Shown: one piece after another, positions 45,101 through 56,879 of the stretch | How positions within the stretch are numbered: position 1 is the first letter of the stretch | How the letters are laid out: each line of letters opens with the position of its first letter | Source: Mesorhabditis belari | Taxonomy: Eukaryota; Nematoda; Chromadorea; Rhabditida; Rhabditidae | NCBI GenBank assembly: GCA_958450365.1 | Contig: CAUEEP010000245.1 | Span: forward strand, 1,054,001 to 1,118,000 | Length of the DNA stretch: 64,000 nucleotides | Direction: 5' to 3' | Notes under the pieces: model-generated | The model's database searches: none | The model's input: only the letters and a program-made list of their open reading frames with translations | What the model was told of the DNA's origin: nothing | Made by a program: the position numbers and the translations under genes

Positions 45101-46170
45101 ACTTATATCGGAATGTAATAAGATGTAAGTAAGATTGTAAGAACTAAAGTCCTTTTTGGCAAAATTCAACTTTACGGTCTGATCAAAATCAACTTTCCAA
45201 AAAAACCTGGTTTCTATGTTTTCCCTCATGCCGGAATGCACAAAAAAAGCATAAGTTTTAGTTTTAGCCCATTTCGTATTCCCCCATACAGTCCGGACCT
45301 CGCCCCTTTCGATTACATATTCATTCCGGACCATGAGCTTGCGGGAGAACACTTCTATTCAGAAGAAGCAGTCAAAAAATGGCTTTGAAAGTTTTTCGAT
45401 TCAAAACCAAAATCCTACTACGAAAGAGAGAGTCCTCAAATTGCCTTTAAAATGGGCAGAAGTCGTCAATAATAATGTGGAATTATTTGGAATGAATTTA
45501 TGGTTTTATGTTGAATAAATTCTAGTTCAAAGTCCGGCAGTTTTCAATTCACCGACCCAATAGTAAAGACTCCTCGACAAGGAAATTTTCTTTCTTTCAA
45601 CCTTGTCCCTTAGTCAATAACTTTCAATTGTTAGGGTTCAAATTCAAAGGCAATTTAGCTCTATTCAAAAATACCGTTGTTATTAAAGTTAGTGCTGTAG
45701 TTTAGATAACACAACTGAAACAAGCAGCGGTGGCACTTCACCAGACTACAGCCAAACCCACTTCAAGCACCACCACCACCACCACAACAACAAAAAAACC
45801 CATCGCAAATCAACAATGAAACTATCGAGAAACTCAAACTATGACTATATGGATACAACGGACGAATATGGGAATGTGATTATTGTAAAAGTGCCCAAAA
45901 CAAAGACATCCACAACGAAACAACGGCTAAGCCTGGTTGAGTCTGTCAAAAAGCACTAATTGAGCTTTTTTTTAGCAAATTTCACCGAAACAACGAGTGC
46001 GTATGAAGGTTGGTAATTAAACTAATTGATCTACAAATCTACAAATCGATTCAGACGCAAAGAACAACTTATTCAGACTATGAGTATGGAAATGTTGATG
46101 GAAATGGCACAAATGGGACTATATCAACAACAAAAACTACCACCGCAATTCCGAGTTTGTTTCGGCTTTT
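38228..46170 (+). CDS. Thr/Ser-rich mucin-like secreted protein (exon chain uncertain)
   Basis: A signal-peptide exon (38228-38306, MRKIFGALLFLFSIFGQTKT) is followed by many short plus-strand open stretches behind TTTTAG or TACAG acceptors and dominated by Thr, Ser, Pro and Asn: ETITTTTIDSF near 40079; QTTTTATTPSALETKATTIT near 40220; 40521-40793; a CAA/ACA run at 41338-41440; KTTTTTTTTTTTSTRNSSTT near 41760; SSSTSPSSSDDISLPTNQPE near 42491; FSSSPQSSPNNSSDSSPS near 42784 and its sister FSSSPDPSVDNSSD near 43003; DSTPPESDSTSPPLNESIET near 43608; TVETRTTRTADITGS near 43940; 44376-44678. Such sequence is typical of O-glycosylated cuticle, pharynx or gut mucins. Whether one or several genes are present cannot be settled; mariner, SINE and MITE insertions interrupt the chain. 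Confidence 0.4.
39531..39853. mobile_element. Family H foldback element
   Basis: Left TACCGTATTTCTTCGAATGA, right TCTTCTATTCTAAGAAAGCT. A central stem AAATCTGTTAGCTCATGTGG and a run of C at 39817-39827 are inside. Confidence 0.75.
42014..42343. mobile_element. Family C palindromic foldback
   Basis: GGGGGTGGGACAAATGCGAC at the left and an inverted arm meeting at AAAGGGCAAAAAGCCC. The right arm is shortened and diverged near CCCCATTCCCCC. Confidence 0.8.
43200..43320. repeat. CCTCACCTCAA simple repeat
   Basis: About ten copies of CTCACCTCAA-type units between two Ser-rich exons. Confidence 0.85.
44131..44205 (-). repeat. tRNA-like unit
   Basis: Minus strand GGATAGCTCATTGGTTACAG (A box) and GGTCGAGGGTTCGATCC (B box). 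Acceptor arms do not pair. Related to the unit at 1605-1690. Confidence 0.5.
44208..44385. repeat. Three copies of a palindrome-bearing repeat of about 62 bases
   Basis: Each copy starts AAAGGATTGTCGTGACGATC and holds ATCTCGTGATCGAGAT, a near-perfect inverted repeat. Confidence 0.85.
45262..45561 (+). mobile_element. Mariner 3' end fragment
   Basis: CCCCCATACAGTCCGGACCT to the diverged terminus near TTCACCGACCCAATA. Contains the transposase C-terminal block with AAATTGCCTTTAAAATGGGC once, unlike the duplicated copies. It interrupts the Thr-rich exon series. Confidence 0.85.
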
Positions 46171-46240
46171 GGCTTGGCTTTAGTGACTTTAGCTTTTGGC
46201 TTTAGTGACTTTAGCTTTTGACTTTAGTGACTTTAGTGAC

Positions 46241-47757
46241 TTTAGCTGACGATTCAGCTTCACCAAAATGCAACACCGCTGTGATCAACACTCAACATGC
46301 TTTAACGATAAAATTCGAAGAAGTTGAAAATGGTTTTGGGAGAGCTGTAGCTGGGGAAAGCATATGTTCAGGTACAACTCAATCATTGAATTCAATGAAA
46401 CAGGGCTAGCACTTTCCTGAATGGATCTACTTCAAGAACGTTCACTTGTGATTCCACAGGCAATTGGGCGAAATTATGATCCTTCACAGTTGTGCCAAGA
46501 TAGTAAAAATATTTATTTTAATAAAGTGTTCTTTAAAAGATGCTGGGAAAGCTATCGTATTCCGATTTTTTTTAAAAATAAAACACTCCTAATAATCAGT
46601 GGTCTTCGCCCGATTGTAATTGTAATCTTAACTTCAGGATTACGGTAGCTTTTCTAAGAGCAACTTTTAGAAAACATTCACTGGTACCAGTTGCAAGTAT
46701 TCAGCTCAAAAAAAATTTAGGCATTGTTATTAACTCAACACTGCGATGCATTGATCCGTCCCCAATCCTTAACACTCTCAACTCCTGCTCCGAATGGAAA
46801 GCTAAACGGTTGGTTGGACTTGAAACAGAAAAGTTGATCACAAGGCTTTTAAGCTTTAAGGTTTCAATGGGAGGAATTCAACTCCTTAAAGTTTAATTAC
46901 TGAATTCTTGCATTTCATCCTGACTGAAGACGGATGTTCCTTCAGCTCGAGCAAACCCCAACATCTCCTCTTCGCATCGATCGGGCAACCCGTTCAGGTT
47001 TGCAAGAAAATATTTGTAAGAATTACTTTGTTTTTGTTTAAACATATTCCATTTATATTCTAAAGTCCCATTTCCATATCTCTCTAAATTTTGTTCCTTA
47101 TCTCTTTAAATTTTGTTCCTTATCTCTCTAAATTTGGCTCCCTATCTCTCTAAATTTGGTTCCCTATCGACTAAATTTGGTTCCCTATCTCTTTCAATTT
47201 TGTTCCTTATCTCTCTAAATACCAGCAACGAGGTGGAGCACAAGAGTGGCAGAGACGGTCAGAGAAAGGATGGGCTAGAGTGCAACCACCACCAGCACAA
47301 GCAGAGTCGAAGACTTCGAACCAGGAACAATCAAGATAGGGAAACACTGGATGACACTAGCAAGGGATAGAGAAATGTGGAAGCAGGTTGTGATCTGCGC
47401 AAATAGGAACACCTGAATGCGATGACAGATCAAAAAAAAATCTCTTTAAATTTGGTTCCTTATCTCTCTAAATTTGCTTGGGTTCCCTATCACTCTAAAT
47501 TTATTTTTCCTAAATTTCCGAGGTTTATCCTTTGTCCTTTAAAACGTTAACCAAGACTGCTAACCACTCAGCCAAAATTCGAGCACATTCTTGTCGTTTC
47601 TAGATTCAAATTGGGGATTAGGCTTTTAATTTTACGCTTTTGGGCTACTGTAAAGGAGCCAGTTATTTAAATTTCACAATCACAGATCTATGAATGTCTC
47701 CCCTCTGGCCAATGGACTGAAAATCTCCAAAATGAGCCCTGCACCTGTGAGTTTTAG
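46241..47757 (+). CDS. Possible cysteine-containing C-terminal exons of the mucin-like gene
   Basis: Three open pieces follow the Thr-rich exons. About 46241-46371 encodes SPKCNTAVINTQHALTIKFE and ends AGESICS before GTACAA. A piece after TTCCACAG near 46460 encodes AIGRNYDPSQLCQD. A piece after TCACAG near 47686 encodes IYECLPSGQWTENLQNEPCT and stops at 47755-47757 unless the GTGAGT there is used as a donor. The last has the Cys, Gly-x-Trp, Pro-Cys order of the end of a sushi/CCP module. Joining them to the upstream gene is inference; LINE debris (47226-47440) lies between. Confidence 0.25.
47075..47512 (+). mobile_element. LINE (RTE-like) tail inside a CTAAATTTGGTTCC repeat
   Basis: 47226-47440 encodes KHWMTLARDREMWKQVVICA and stops, the usual W-x-x-LA-x-DR-x-x-W ending of RTE-type LINE proteins. 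It is flanked on both sides (47075-47225, 47440-47512) by the same short repeat found at 22140-22262. Confidence 0.6.
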
Positions 47758-47906
47758 ATAAACTCTTACACTACATCAGATGAACTCTTCATTTAGACGT
47801 CTCTCGCTCATCTGAACTGTGAATGGAATAAAATTCATTGAAATTGTTTACACATTGAGATCACAACGAAATCACATAAAGCAGTAGGAATTGCAAAAAT
47901 GAAATA

Positions 47907-48049
47907 CAGTCGACTCTCGATTTAACGATTCTGAAACGTACCCCAAATTTCTTGCGTAGTTGCCCAACGATTGCGCTTGGCTGGACAGCTACGCAGAAAT
48001 CCCAGGGCCTGTTTTAGAATTTCAAAATCGTTGTATCGAGAGGCGACTG
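47907..48049. mobile_element. Pogo/Tc1-like miniature element, about 143 bp
   Basis: CAGTCGACTCTCGATTTAAC at the left, and at the right ATCGTTGTATCGAGAGGCGA then CTG, with TA on both sides. Confidence 0.8.
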
Positions 48050-48108
48050 TATCTTAGTTTGTTATAAACTATGTTTTTTATTAATCCAGTTTCTTGGTGA
48101 CCATGGTT

Positions 48109-51100
48109 TCAGGCATTTATCCAGCAAAGCCTAACCGCGATCACCGTAGCCGCCGAGATACCACCGAAAATGAAAGCCATTCCCGACTCGAAAATTTTAA
48201 TTTTTATAATAAATAGTACGATAAATGGATATAAAATTTTGATCTTTATTGAATTTAAATTTTGAAAACATTCTCCTGAGACTAACCTGCGCCATGAAAC
48301 CGAAATAGATGAGCGCCAGCAAGCGCGCGCAATCGAACAGCACACAAGAATGGTCTAAAATTGGAATTAGTTTCAGGCTTTTGAAAATAACCTTAATTAT
48401 GATCAATCTATAAATATGATAAGCCATTAATATTTATCTAATTACTCACCTGTGATCAAAATAGTAACCGAATGGCAGAATCGATGCAAGAAGATAGGAG
48501 AATAGGCAAAGAATGAAGGCCAATTGAGCGAAACTCGGACTTCATTGAAATAGATAGCTGAATATTATTTAATATGCAAAGAAAAATACGCAATTAATCC
48601 TATTAAAAAGCTACTCAACTCACCCAAGACTACGGTAACGGTGAATTGAACGGTTAGATTGAGCTTGGAGTGGGGTGGAGAGGGGCTGATTGGCAAGAAC
48701 TGGTACTTCGTTGATCTGGAATTTGATTTTAAATTAATTTCAAGTGCTTTATGACCAGCTAAAGTTTATTTTTGAATTTTTTCAAATACTTTTATTCATT
48801 TCTCACCTCCGGAATCCCCTCTGTATTATCCTCCACCCATTTCCAGAAATGTTAAGAACCACCTCGTGCGAACACCCGGGAAATATCTCTGGCGGCATGA
48901 AGACACATTTTAGCTAAATTTATAGATATTTTGATTTATTAATACTTATGAATTTTATTTCGCTTTCTTTTATAAACTTACAAGTACTGGATAATGAAAT
49001 ATCATATTTGAAAAACGATCGTCACTTTCTGCGCGTCTGTAACTCCCCTTGTCTTTGAGTTTAAACTATTAGTGCTATACATTTTCTGAAAGCTCTTTTC
49101 AAGGGCTGCACAATGGTAATATTAATATTTAGAAATACGGTAAAGACAAGGGAGACAGACGTATGAAAGTGGCGATCTTTGTCTCCAAATATAATACTTC
49201 GTTGTCCAGTAGTGTAGTTTGAAAAACTAATTAGCTCATATGGACACTTTTTGATATGATTTTACTATGTTATGGCTAGAATTACTACTAATATTACAAT
49301 AGATAATGATAAACTCACTCAATAGTACTGGACAATGAAATATCATATAGTTAAGGCGATCGTACTTTCGAGCGTCAGTAACTCCCTTGTTCTTTGAGTT
49401 TAAACTAACTGTGTGATACCCCATTTCTGAAAGCTCTTTTCAAGGGCTACACAATAGTAATATTAATATTTAGAAATACGGTAAGAGACAAGGGAGTTAC
49501 AGACGTGCTGAAAGTGACGATCTTTTTCAAATATCATATTTCATTGTCCAGTAGTCTATTCTCTATTTAAAACTTACCTTCTTCCCAGAAACCGGGGAAA
49601 ATCTCTTTTCCCTTCTCGTCTTTCGTCTGTCCTTTGTCATAGCTAAGAGCTTTGGATACGAAAGTCTAAATAGAGTTTACTAGCTTTATCATAGGAAAAT
49701 ATTTACTTACCTGACACCAAGTTGGTCAAAAGTCTCAACATTTGTCACCAAACCATCCGCGATTTTCTCACGTCCGATCTCTCTGCCTCATAAGTACCGA
49801 AAAGACGATCCCAAATGATCAACGTTCCACCATAGTTTCCAAATAGAAATAAAAAATACTTTAAAGTTTAAATATTCAATGATTCTTGCATAGATTTACA
49901 AATTTGTAAACTTAAAAATATAAAAAATGAGAAAAGATCACCTATCTATACAGTACGGGGTTTCGACCATGATGAACTCGGTGACTGGATGGAGTGTTGA
50001 AGAACCATTCAAACGGACCCAAATAAGGAACTAGCTAAAAGGACAATTAGTTTAACATTTACACAAAATAACATTTAACAAAAACAAAAACATCTTTCTG
50101 AACAAAAACAAAAAAGAACAAACCTCCGTAAATTGCAACGAAAACTGATAGGCGAAATTCATGTAACGATGGACGATGAAATGTTTGGTGGAATGAAGAA
50201 AGATTGGAGGAGATCAGCCGATATTGCCGAAATCCTAAGAATGAATGAGATTTTGAGAACTTTTGCTCACTAGTTTAGTTTTTGGCTCGAAAAAGCTTTT
50301 GTCTGATAATTTGGCTTTAGAATTTGATTGGCTACTTTCATCCTGCAATCATCAGCTCTATTTTTAGTTCGACTTCCAATTCACTTGCAATGTGTTCCTT
50401 GGCGAGAAAATTACTCCGAGTAAAATTTGCATGACTTTCACTTTTAACTTTCACTCGATCAATCGATTTTTAGTCAACTAACCACGAGTAATCCTCTTTA
50501 CACGTCGAGTAAATTGAATATCTTACATTTGAAGGATTTCCCACCAAATCAGTTAAACGGCTGAATCTCTTTAAAAAGAGTCGTATATCCAAATGTTGCT
50601 CGTGCCTCTTATGGCAATAATTTTGGGGTAGGCTAGCGTTCGGCAACTTTTTTGCGCAACTGTGTCTTTTGCGTAATGTTATAACTTTCTTCAAGTGGAG
50701 CCAATCTTTATGATTTTGGTGTCATTTGTTGCACTTGTTGAGATCATAAAATGAAACTAAAATCATAAAGATTGACCCACTTAGAAGAGAGTTATGGTGG
50801 AGTTGCGTAAACTGACCCAGTTGCGCAATATGACCCAGTCGCGCAAAAAAAGTTGCCGAAACTAGCCTGCCCCATAATTTTCGCTAAAAGTATGGCATGG
50901 ACAACATAGCGACCTTTGCGCACCCGGCTCATTTACGCATCTTTTTTATCTTTCGCGTTTTAAAAAGCTCTAAAAAGCTGAATGATCAATACTTTCCTTT
51001 CCCAAAAGTTGGTTTTCTGGGTAATTTTAGGGTGTGGAATCTGAAATTTTGGCATATCAGAGCTTGTGGAAATAACATGGACGGAGTTACGCATAGGGAA

Positions 51101-53621
51101 AAACCGATAAATTTTCTGTAATTTGACCTACCTGTTATCTCTTCAAATTGATCTCACATGATTCCACATGCACTGATATGTCGTAATCTCATCCTACACC
51201 CTAAAATTACCCAGCAAAATAACTTTTGGGAATGGAAACTGGTGTATATTAGCTTTTTTAGCTTTTTAGCTTTTTAGAGCTTTTTCTAAAAGCAAAAACA
51301 GATGCGCCAATGAGCCAGGTGCGCAAAAACGTCGCATTTGTCCCACTCACCTAACAGTGCGGTCATTTTTCCGGGGTAAATGTGCGTCTAAAACTGCATA
51401 CCTCGCTAGGCGTAGCTTTAGCGGAAAATTGAATATCTTTTGATTTTCAAAGCAAACCCCAGCGAGGGGCAGCCACGCACCGCGACGGAAAGCTCAAAGA
51501 GCCAGTTAGTAGCTTCCCCTTTTGCTGACTCTTCTTGAAAATTGCGCGATATTAAAATAATTTTCCGCTTTATTTCCGCCTGCAAGCCTGCTCGCAAGGA
51601 ACCCCTCTCCATTGCAATCATTAACTCAAAGTTTTAAACGACCGGGGGAAACGCCGGAAAAAGAAAATTCGCTTGACGTCTACCTTTTGATAATTACGGA
51701 ATCTCAAGAGAAAAGAAAAAGAAGGAGACACCTTTTATCGCCTTGTCCATTCCATTTTGCAAAACAAATGGTTGATGTGGCGGAGTGACTAGATTGTGTT
51801 TTCCCCAAAGAATCTCCTCATTTATAATAATATTTCAATAGGGCATAGTTTTTGGCGGATTCAGATAAAAGACGATTTATTTTGCTGAGTTTTGTTACAT
51901 ATGATTGCCTAGAATATAGTTTCTGTTCCGAAGAAAATGACCTTTTAGGGGAAAAGTGGCCAGAGAAAATTGGAAACCTCTCCAGAAAGAATCCATCTAG
52001 TACACTGAAAATTGGGGAAACAATACTGTGAATATGAAGTAAAATGTGGTCTGAAGATCAATTGATTCTAATTCAAGAGTATTTCTGATAATGAGCTTCA
52101 TATCCTAAACGCCTTCACTTGCAATAATAGCTTGATTATGTATATTTAATTGATTAATTCAATCGATCTCGCCCCAAGTGCGACAAATTTCTATTTGGAA
52201 GCGCTCTTCGATCCTACTTTTGAATGGTCCAAATGGTTGCTAACCCGTCAAATTTTCTAAGTTAAAGTTTCAGACATGTTTTTTATGTAGCTTTCTTTGA
52301 ATAGAAGACTGGTAAGAGTATCTATCGCGTGCTCCTGCGTAGCAGTCCTTTTTTAAAGCTTCTCTTCTGCAGTAAAGCCCCAATCAGTTTTATAGGCTTC
52401 GGAAGTAATGGCCAAAAATCTGTTAGCTCATGTGTGGTATTTTTGAGCCATTTCCCAGCTCTCTCATAGCACTTGATTGAAAGCTTTTATATAGAAAAGA
52501 AATTTTAAAAGGGAGTTGCTACGCAGTGAGTCCGTGATGCACCTCATTCTTTACGCGGTCTTTTATTTTCGAAGAACTACGGTAATCTTATGGCTTTTTT
52601 GAAATTATGGCATTAATTGGAATAGTTTAGCTTATGGTTTATACTAATTTTGGTGGGGTATATTCTCTGGTTCTGGTAGAAAGTTAATCTTGGAGATCCA
52701 CTCTCACCTGCCACATTCCTGTCGCAATGCTGTCGACAAATTGTAGTACTCGGGACGAGTGAACCATCTGGTGGAATGACCAGAAAAACACCGAATTCCC
52801 TGAAAATCTTTCAAGTTCTTTTTTCTAAAAGTTAAACGGTGTACCGTGAATAGCTCTGTGCGCCAAATAATAGCAGAGATCTTGAGTGAAAAAGCAGATC
52901 ATCCAGGTTGTTGAAGAGTGCGGATCGAGGTCGATGATACGGAAATGAGAGAAAAACCATGGGCGTTAGAGCTGCTGACATGTAGCGACCGCCGAATCGG
53001 AGAAAGATTAAAATGGAAAAGTTGTGCTATTTCGTTTTCAGTTTACTCATCAGAAGTGGAAAGAATGCCAGCAGCCGTTGATTGATCATCGTGTCGTTGG
53101 AAGGCATATTTTCGGTCATCCAAAAAGTAAAAAACTCGATGAGGACAAAAAATAGCATCCTCAGGTTTGACTAAATGACTTTTTTTGTTTGTTTAAAAAC
53201 TTTGGAATTGGCAATGTTCATACTATGAGAGAAAGCTTTTGTTAATCTAGACAAACAACAATGGGGATGGGACAAAGGTGCACCTTTTTCGCACTTATTT
53301 AGTAAAATATTCCCCCTACATAGTGAAACTAAGCCCTTTTTTTCCCATCGAAAAAAAAGGTGCGCTTTTGGTCGGGTGCGCAAAAAAAAGGTGCACCTTT
53401 GTCCCACCCCCAACAACAATTATTTCATTCCCGTATTTCATTGTGCTTAAGCCGTTTAAACCATTTTTAAGTTTTTTTTCAAAATTTCTTACATTTTCGA
53501 GTAAATTCGGCACTTCTTCGATACTTTTATAGTGCATCGTTTCATTTGGTGTGACGAGATAAAAGAGGTCGCAGATCCAGTCGGATCCAAATCCGCCGCC
53601 AACCTTTCCAAGCACCCACAT
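48109..53621 (-). CDS. agmo-1-like: Alkylglycerol monooxygenase-type fatty acid hydroxylase
   Basis: Start MWVLGKVGG at 53621, then LFYLVTPNETMHYKSIEEVPN, the usual N-terminal segment of alkylglycerol monooxygenase (TMEM195). Later exons read NMPSNDTMINGC near 53130, then ICFFTQDLCYYLAHRAIH near 52870 (first HR-x-x-H box), VFFWSFHQMVHSS and EYYNLSTALRQ near 52760 (HQ-x-x-H box), HRYMNFAYQFSLQFTE near 50130, LGPFEWFFNTPSSHRVHHGR near 49990 (third His box), GGTLIIWDRLFGTYEAE near 49820, KGKEIFPGFWEE near 49590 and MPPEIFPG near 48880. The C-terminal exons are hydrophobic and end at 48109. The enzyme cleaves ether lipids using tetrahydrobiopterin and is membrane bound. Two one-base shifts, at 52952-52956 and 52752-52754, separate conserved boxes. 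Introns are crowded with foldback elements. Confidence 0.78.
48984..49212. mobile_element. Foldback element (family G), copy 1
   Basis: GTACTGGACAATGAAATATC at the left and the complement TTCGTTGTCCAGTAGTG at the right; inner arms hold CTCCCCTTGTCTTTGAGTTT and GACAAGGGAGACAGACG. It lies in an intron of the monooxygenase gene. Confidence 0.8.
49325..49555. mobile_element. Foldback element (family G), copy 2
   Basis: Same orientation and almost the same length as the copy at 48984-49212, separated from it by about 110 bases. Ends GTACTGGACAATGAAATATC and ATTTCATTGTCCAGTAGT. Confidence 0.8.
50640..51352. mobile_element. Hairpin repeat followed by a family C palindrome
   Basis: 50640-50870 relates to the hairpin repeat of 3360-3530. 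50894-51352 is a family C element, starting near ACAACATAGCGACCTTTGCG and ending ACGTCGCATTTGTCCCACTC, with arms meeting near 51120. Confidence 0.7.
52284..52584. mobile_element. Family H foldback element
   Basis: TTTGAATAGAAGACTGGTAA at the left; GGTCTTTTATTTTCGAAGAA at the right, ending CTACGGTAA. It lies in the monooxygenase gene. Confidence 0.75.
53258..53411. mobile_element. Short family C relative
   Basis: GGGGATGGGACAA, then GGTGCACCTTTTTCGC at the left and GGTGCACCTTTGTCCCACCC at the right. It lies in intron 1 of the monooxygenase gene. Confidence 0.75.
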
Positions 53622-53750
53622 TTTGCTGGAAATTGTTTCATCTGTTATTGGGAAACAATTTGAATAGAAAAACACAAAAAACCGAATGTTAAACTCAAAA
53701 AAGCATCGGTAAAGGTATTAAGTAAATGCACGCTGTCAGAGTTCTAATAT

Positions 53751-54400
53751 AGGGTGCGGCGAAAGTTCTATCCTTTTTAGAATTCTCTCTAAAAGCTTCC
53801 TGGTTGATTTTATTTCATAAGTGTTTATAGCCAAAAGATAGCCAATCTTTTACAGAATTTAAATCTTTTTACAGTTTTTAAATAACTTTTTTTAGATTTT
53901 GAGTTATCGCTATTCTATGCTCTTCGAAAGAATTATTTGTGGCACTTATTTTTGCGCTTTTTCTATTGTAAAAATTTGTATAAAAATTACAAATTTATTG
54001 AAAACTGATAAACAATTTTGTTTTGAATACTCCTAATCATCTAAGATTGACAGATTTTCTTATACTGGTAATACTAATACCGTATTCCCTCTAATAGTAG
54101 TGCGCACTACTATTTTTTTTAACCCCCTCCTGGACCGCAATACTATTAGAGAGTGCACTACTATTAAAGAGTGCACCTCTATTAGAGAGAATACGGTAAT
54201 TGGTGCGAACACAGAGCTCACGCAAATTGTGTTAACTCAAAATTTAAAGGAGCTATTTAAAGCTATTTAAAAAACGATAATAAAATTTAAATTCTGTGGA
54301 AAATTGCCTATCTTTTGACTATAAATACTTATGAAATAACAATCAGAGAGAATTCAATTAAAGAGAATTTAAAAAGGACAAAACTTTCGCCGCACCTTGT
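53751..54400. mobile_element. Foldback element (family E) with nested family B element
   Basis: AGGGTGCGGCGAAAGTTCTA at the left and TTCGCCGCACCTTGT at the right, arms of about 120 bp (both contain the CATAAGT...TATAG...CAAAAGATAG series), TA flanks likely. A family B element occupies 54078-54198. Confidence 0.85.
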
Positions 54401-56879
54401 AGTTGTGAAAGACTCAAGTCAGTTTAGATCACCAGCGTTCAACCTGATATCTAGATGAATTGAAAGCCTCCAGGACTTTACAGAAAAAAACCCTTTTATG
54501 GGTTTAATGTGCACGTTAAAACCCAATAAGAGTACCGATAAAAACCACCAATTTTCGTAAGCTCTATCAGGGCAATCCCTCCTCCTTTTCCCCTTTACTA
54601 CATACTATTTCGACCTTTGTCCTGAAAATCAAAAAAAGCAAGGCTAAAGTCTTTGTGATTTTTATGATAACGTTCATCGATGAAAAGATCAAGAACAAAA
54701 ACGTTTAAGGAATTAGGTCTGAAAAGGGTGATTATCAGGAAAATGAGAGGAGACTACGCAGATTTGATATAAATAGTGACGGGGTTTGATAAATGTTCGA
54801 ATGACAGCAAAAACATGAAAACTACAGGGTGTAGGGAGCAGTTTGGGTGTCCGGGAAGGATTTGGAAAAGAGTTGGGCACACAGTACACCCCGCAAACAA
54901 TTTTAGCGGTGCCTGTTTTTCGGGAGCCATCTGCTGCTCACCTGATTAGCAAAGCTATTGAAATTTCGAGGTTTGGAGAGAATTTTGCCAATAATTTTGC
55001 CAATTTTTCATTAAGAACTACAGAGTTGGTTTTTGCTTTCTGACATTTCTCTTATTTTTTTTATGATAGATTTTGTTTATCTAGAAACGTAGCTACTAAT
55101 GTAGACTGTGCTATTGTAACTAGTGTTTTTATAAAAAAGATACTTTTATTATGGCTAAACTATCATACTTCTTGGCATGTTAAAAAAACTATCGTAAAAA
55201 CTAAAAACTCTAGAGGCAATTTCAACACATGATCAAAGCAGGCCAGGGCAGAACCAGGGCCCGGGTCCACCAACCACTAAATTTAGCAAAACCCTCGAGT
55301 TTTGCTAAATTTAACAAACTTCTGTTTTGCTAAATTCAACGGGTCCATCAACGCATTTAGCGAGTTGTATCTCTAGCAAAATATCATTATGTATTCCACG
55401 TGTAAGTTTAGCACTGCCGCCAGCTCCGAAAACACGAAAAAGCCCGGCTCCGAACAAAGATATCAAAAAAACTAATCACAGATTCGAACTCCGACATACT
55501 CTGGCTACAAAAGAAGCCAAAATTTAGCCAATTTTGAGCAATACAACTTATCTTATTTTATATGGCGACATCAGAATATTCAGTCTACATAAGAAATAGA
55601 ACTCAATTTTGCTAAATTTAGCAAAAAATTTTTTTGGTTTTAGCACTGCCATTTAGCATTTAGCAAGTTGGTAAATTTAAATTGGTAGATCGATTTCGAT
55701 CGATTTCGCAAAATTGGTAAATGCTAAACTGTTAGGTCCGTTTTATAAAATAGCCAGATGGTAAATTGGTACCCAGTGAAATGGCAAAATAGTCATGAAT
55801 CCAGGCCCAGGTCTGGTCTTGCCTGCCTGGCCTCGTTGAAACAGCTTTGCCTCGGCTGCTTCGTCTGTTAATTCTGTTAAAGCTTTTGCCGAGTGCTCAT
55901 GGACAATCCTAAAACTAAAACTTATCTATGTACTCATAGATACAGAACGCCTTAAGCATTTTCAATGGAAATGACAGAACGCCTTATAACATTTTCAATG
56001 GAAACAGCACAAGAACTTGAAAGACAATGAAATTCGCTACTGGAAGACGGGCCTTGGAACCGCCAACTGCTACAATTTATATCTGATGTGTTCTTTTTTT
56101 AGCGGTTGCCGATCACTGATAAGATTTGAATAGAAGAGAGTATAGTTGGTCGCTCGATGCTCGATCACTCACGAAAATTCCGAGGATCGGCTCATTGGAA
56201 CTGAAGGGAAACGGGGCAAAATACACAAAACACACCGCCAATTACGAATGGGGCATTTCTGTAGCTTTGTAGTGTTCTTGCACAGACCAAGTTCGCCAAT
56301 GAGGGTTCAAGTTTTTAGGACATCTACGAATGAATCTAACAAACAGAACCCGTTTTCGCCCAAAAAAGTACGTTACTCAATTTCGCACGCAAATAGACCT
56401 TGCGCTAAACTTGTGCTATTTCTATGCACTCTATGTGAAATTCATGCTTGACAACCGCAAACATTAGCATAAATTAAGAAGTTTAGCATAAATCCCATCG
56501 AAATTTATGATTTACAGGGTTCTTTTGCTATCTAAAAACGTTTTTGACAGAATAAACTTGGTATGTAAAGTAACAGTAGTAGTTAAGGCTGTAATGCACC
56601 CTTCGACACCACATTTGCTAGTTCTTTGTCAATTCATCCGCGTTTTCCATATTGTTTTTTATAAAGTTCATCTTGCTGTCCAGAATTGTTGCCTACAAGC
56701 GCTTTCTTTGCACACCCATTCTCTGAGCTTTCTTTTCATTGGGAAAACTCCTCTGCCACGCACAGCCAATGTTCCTTTTGTTTTGCCTTCTTACTTCTTA
56801 AAACCTGGGGCAAATCCATATTTTTCTACTTCAGGATTACTTGCAATTGCTGTGAAGTGGATGCGCCAAACTTTGATCT
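54401..56879. other. No gene seen; low-complexity and TTTAGCAAA-rich stretch
   Basis: Between the monooxygenase start and the golgin start. 55255-55750 has many GCTAAATTTAGCAAA-type palindromic words. The open frames at 56146-56451 and 56507-56893 have no homology signature or splice support. Confidence 0.4.

Noticed and set aside
46720..46900. Additional LINE reverse transcriptase fragment (GIVINSTLRCIDPSP)
   Set aside because: A faint resemblance only; no catalytic motif and no second conserved block.
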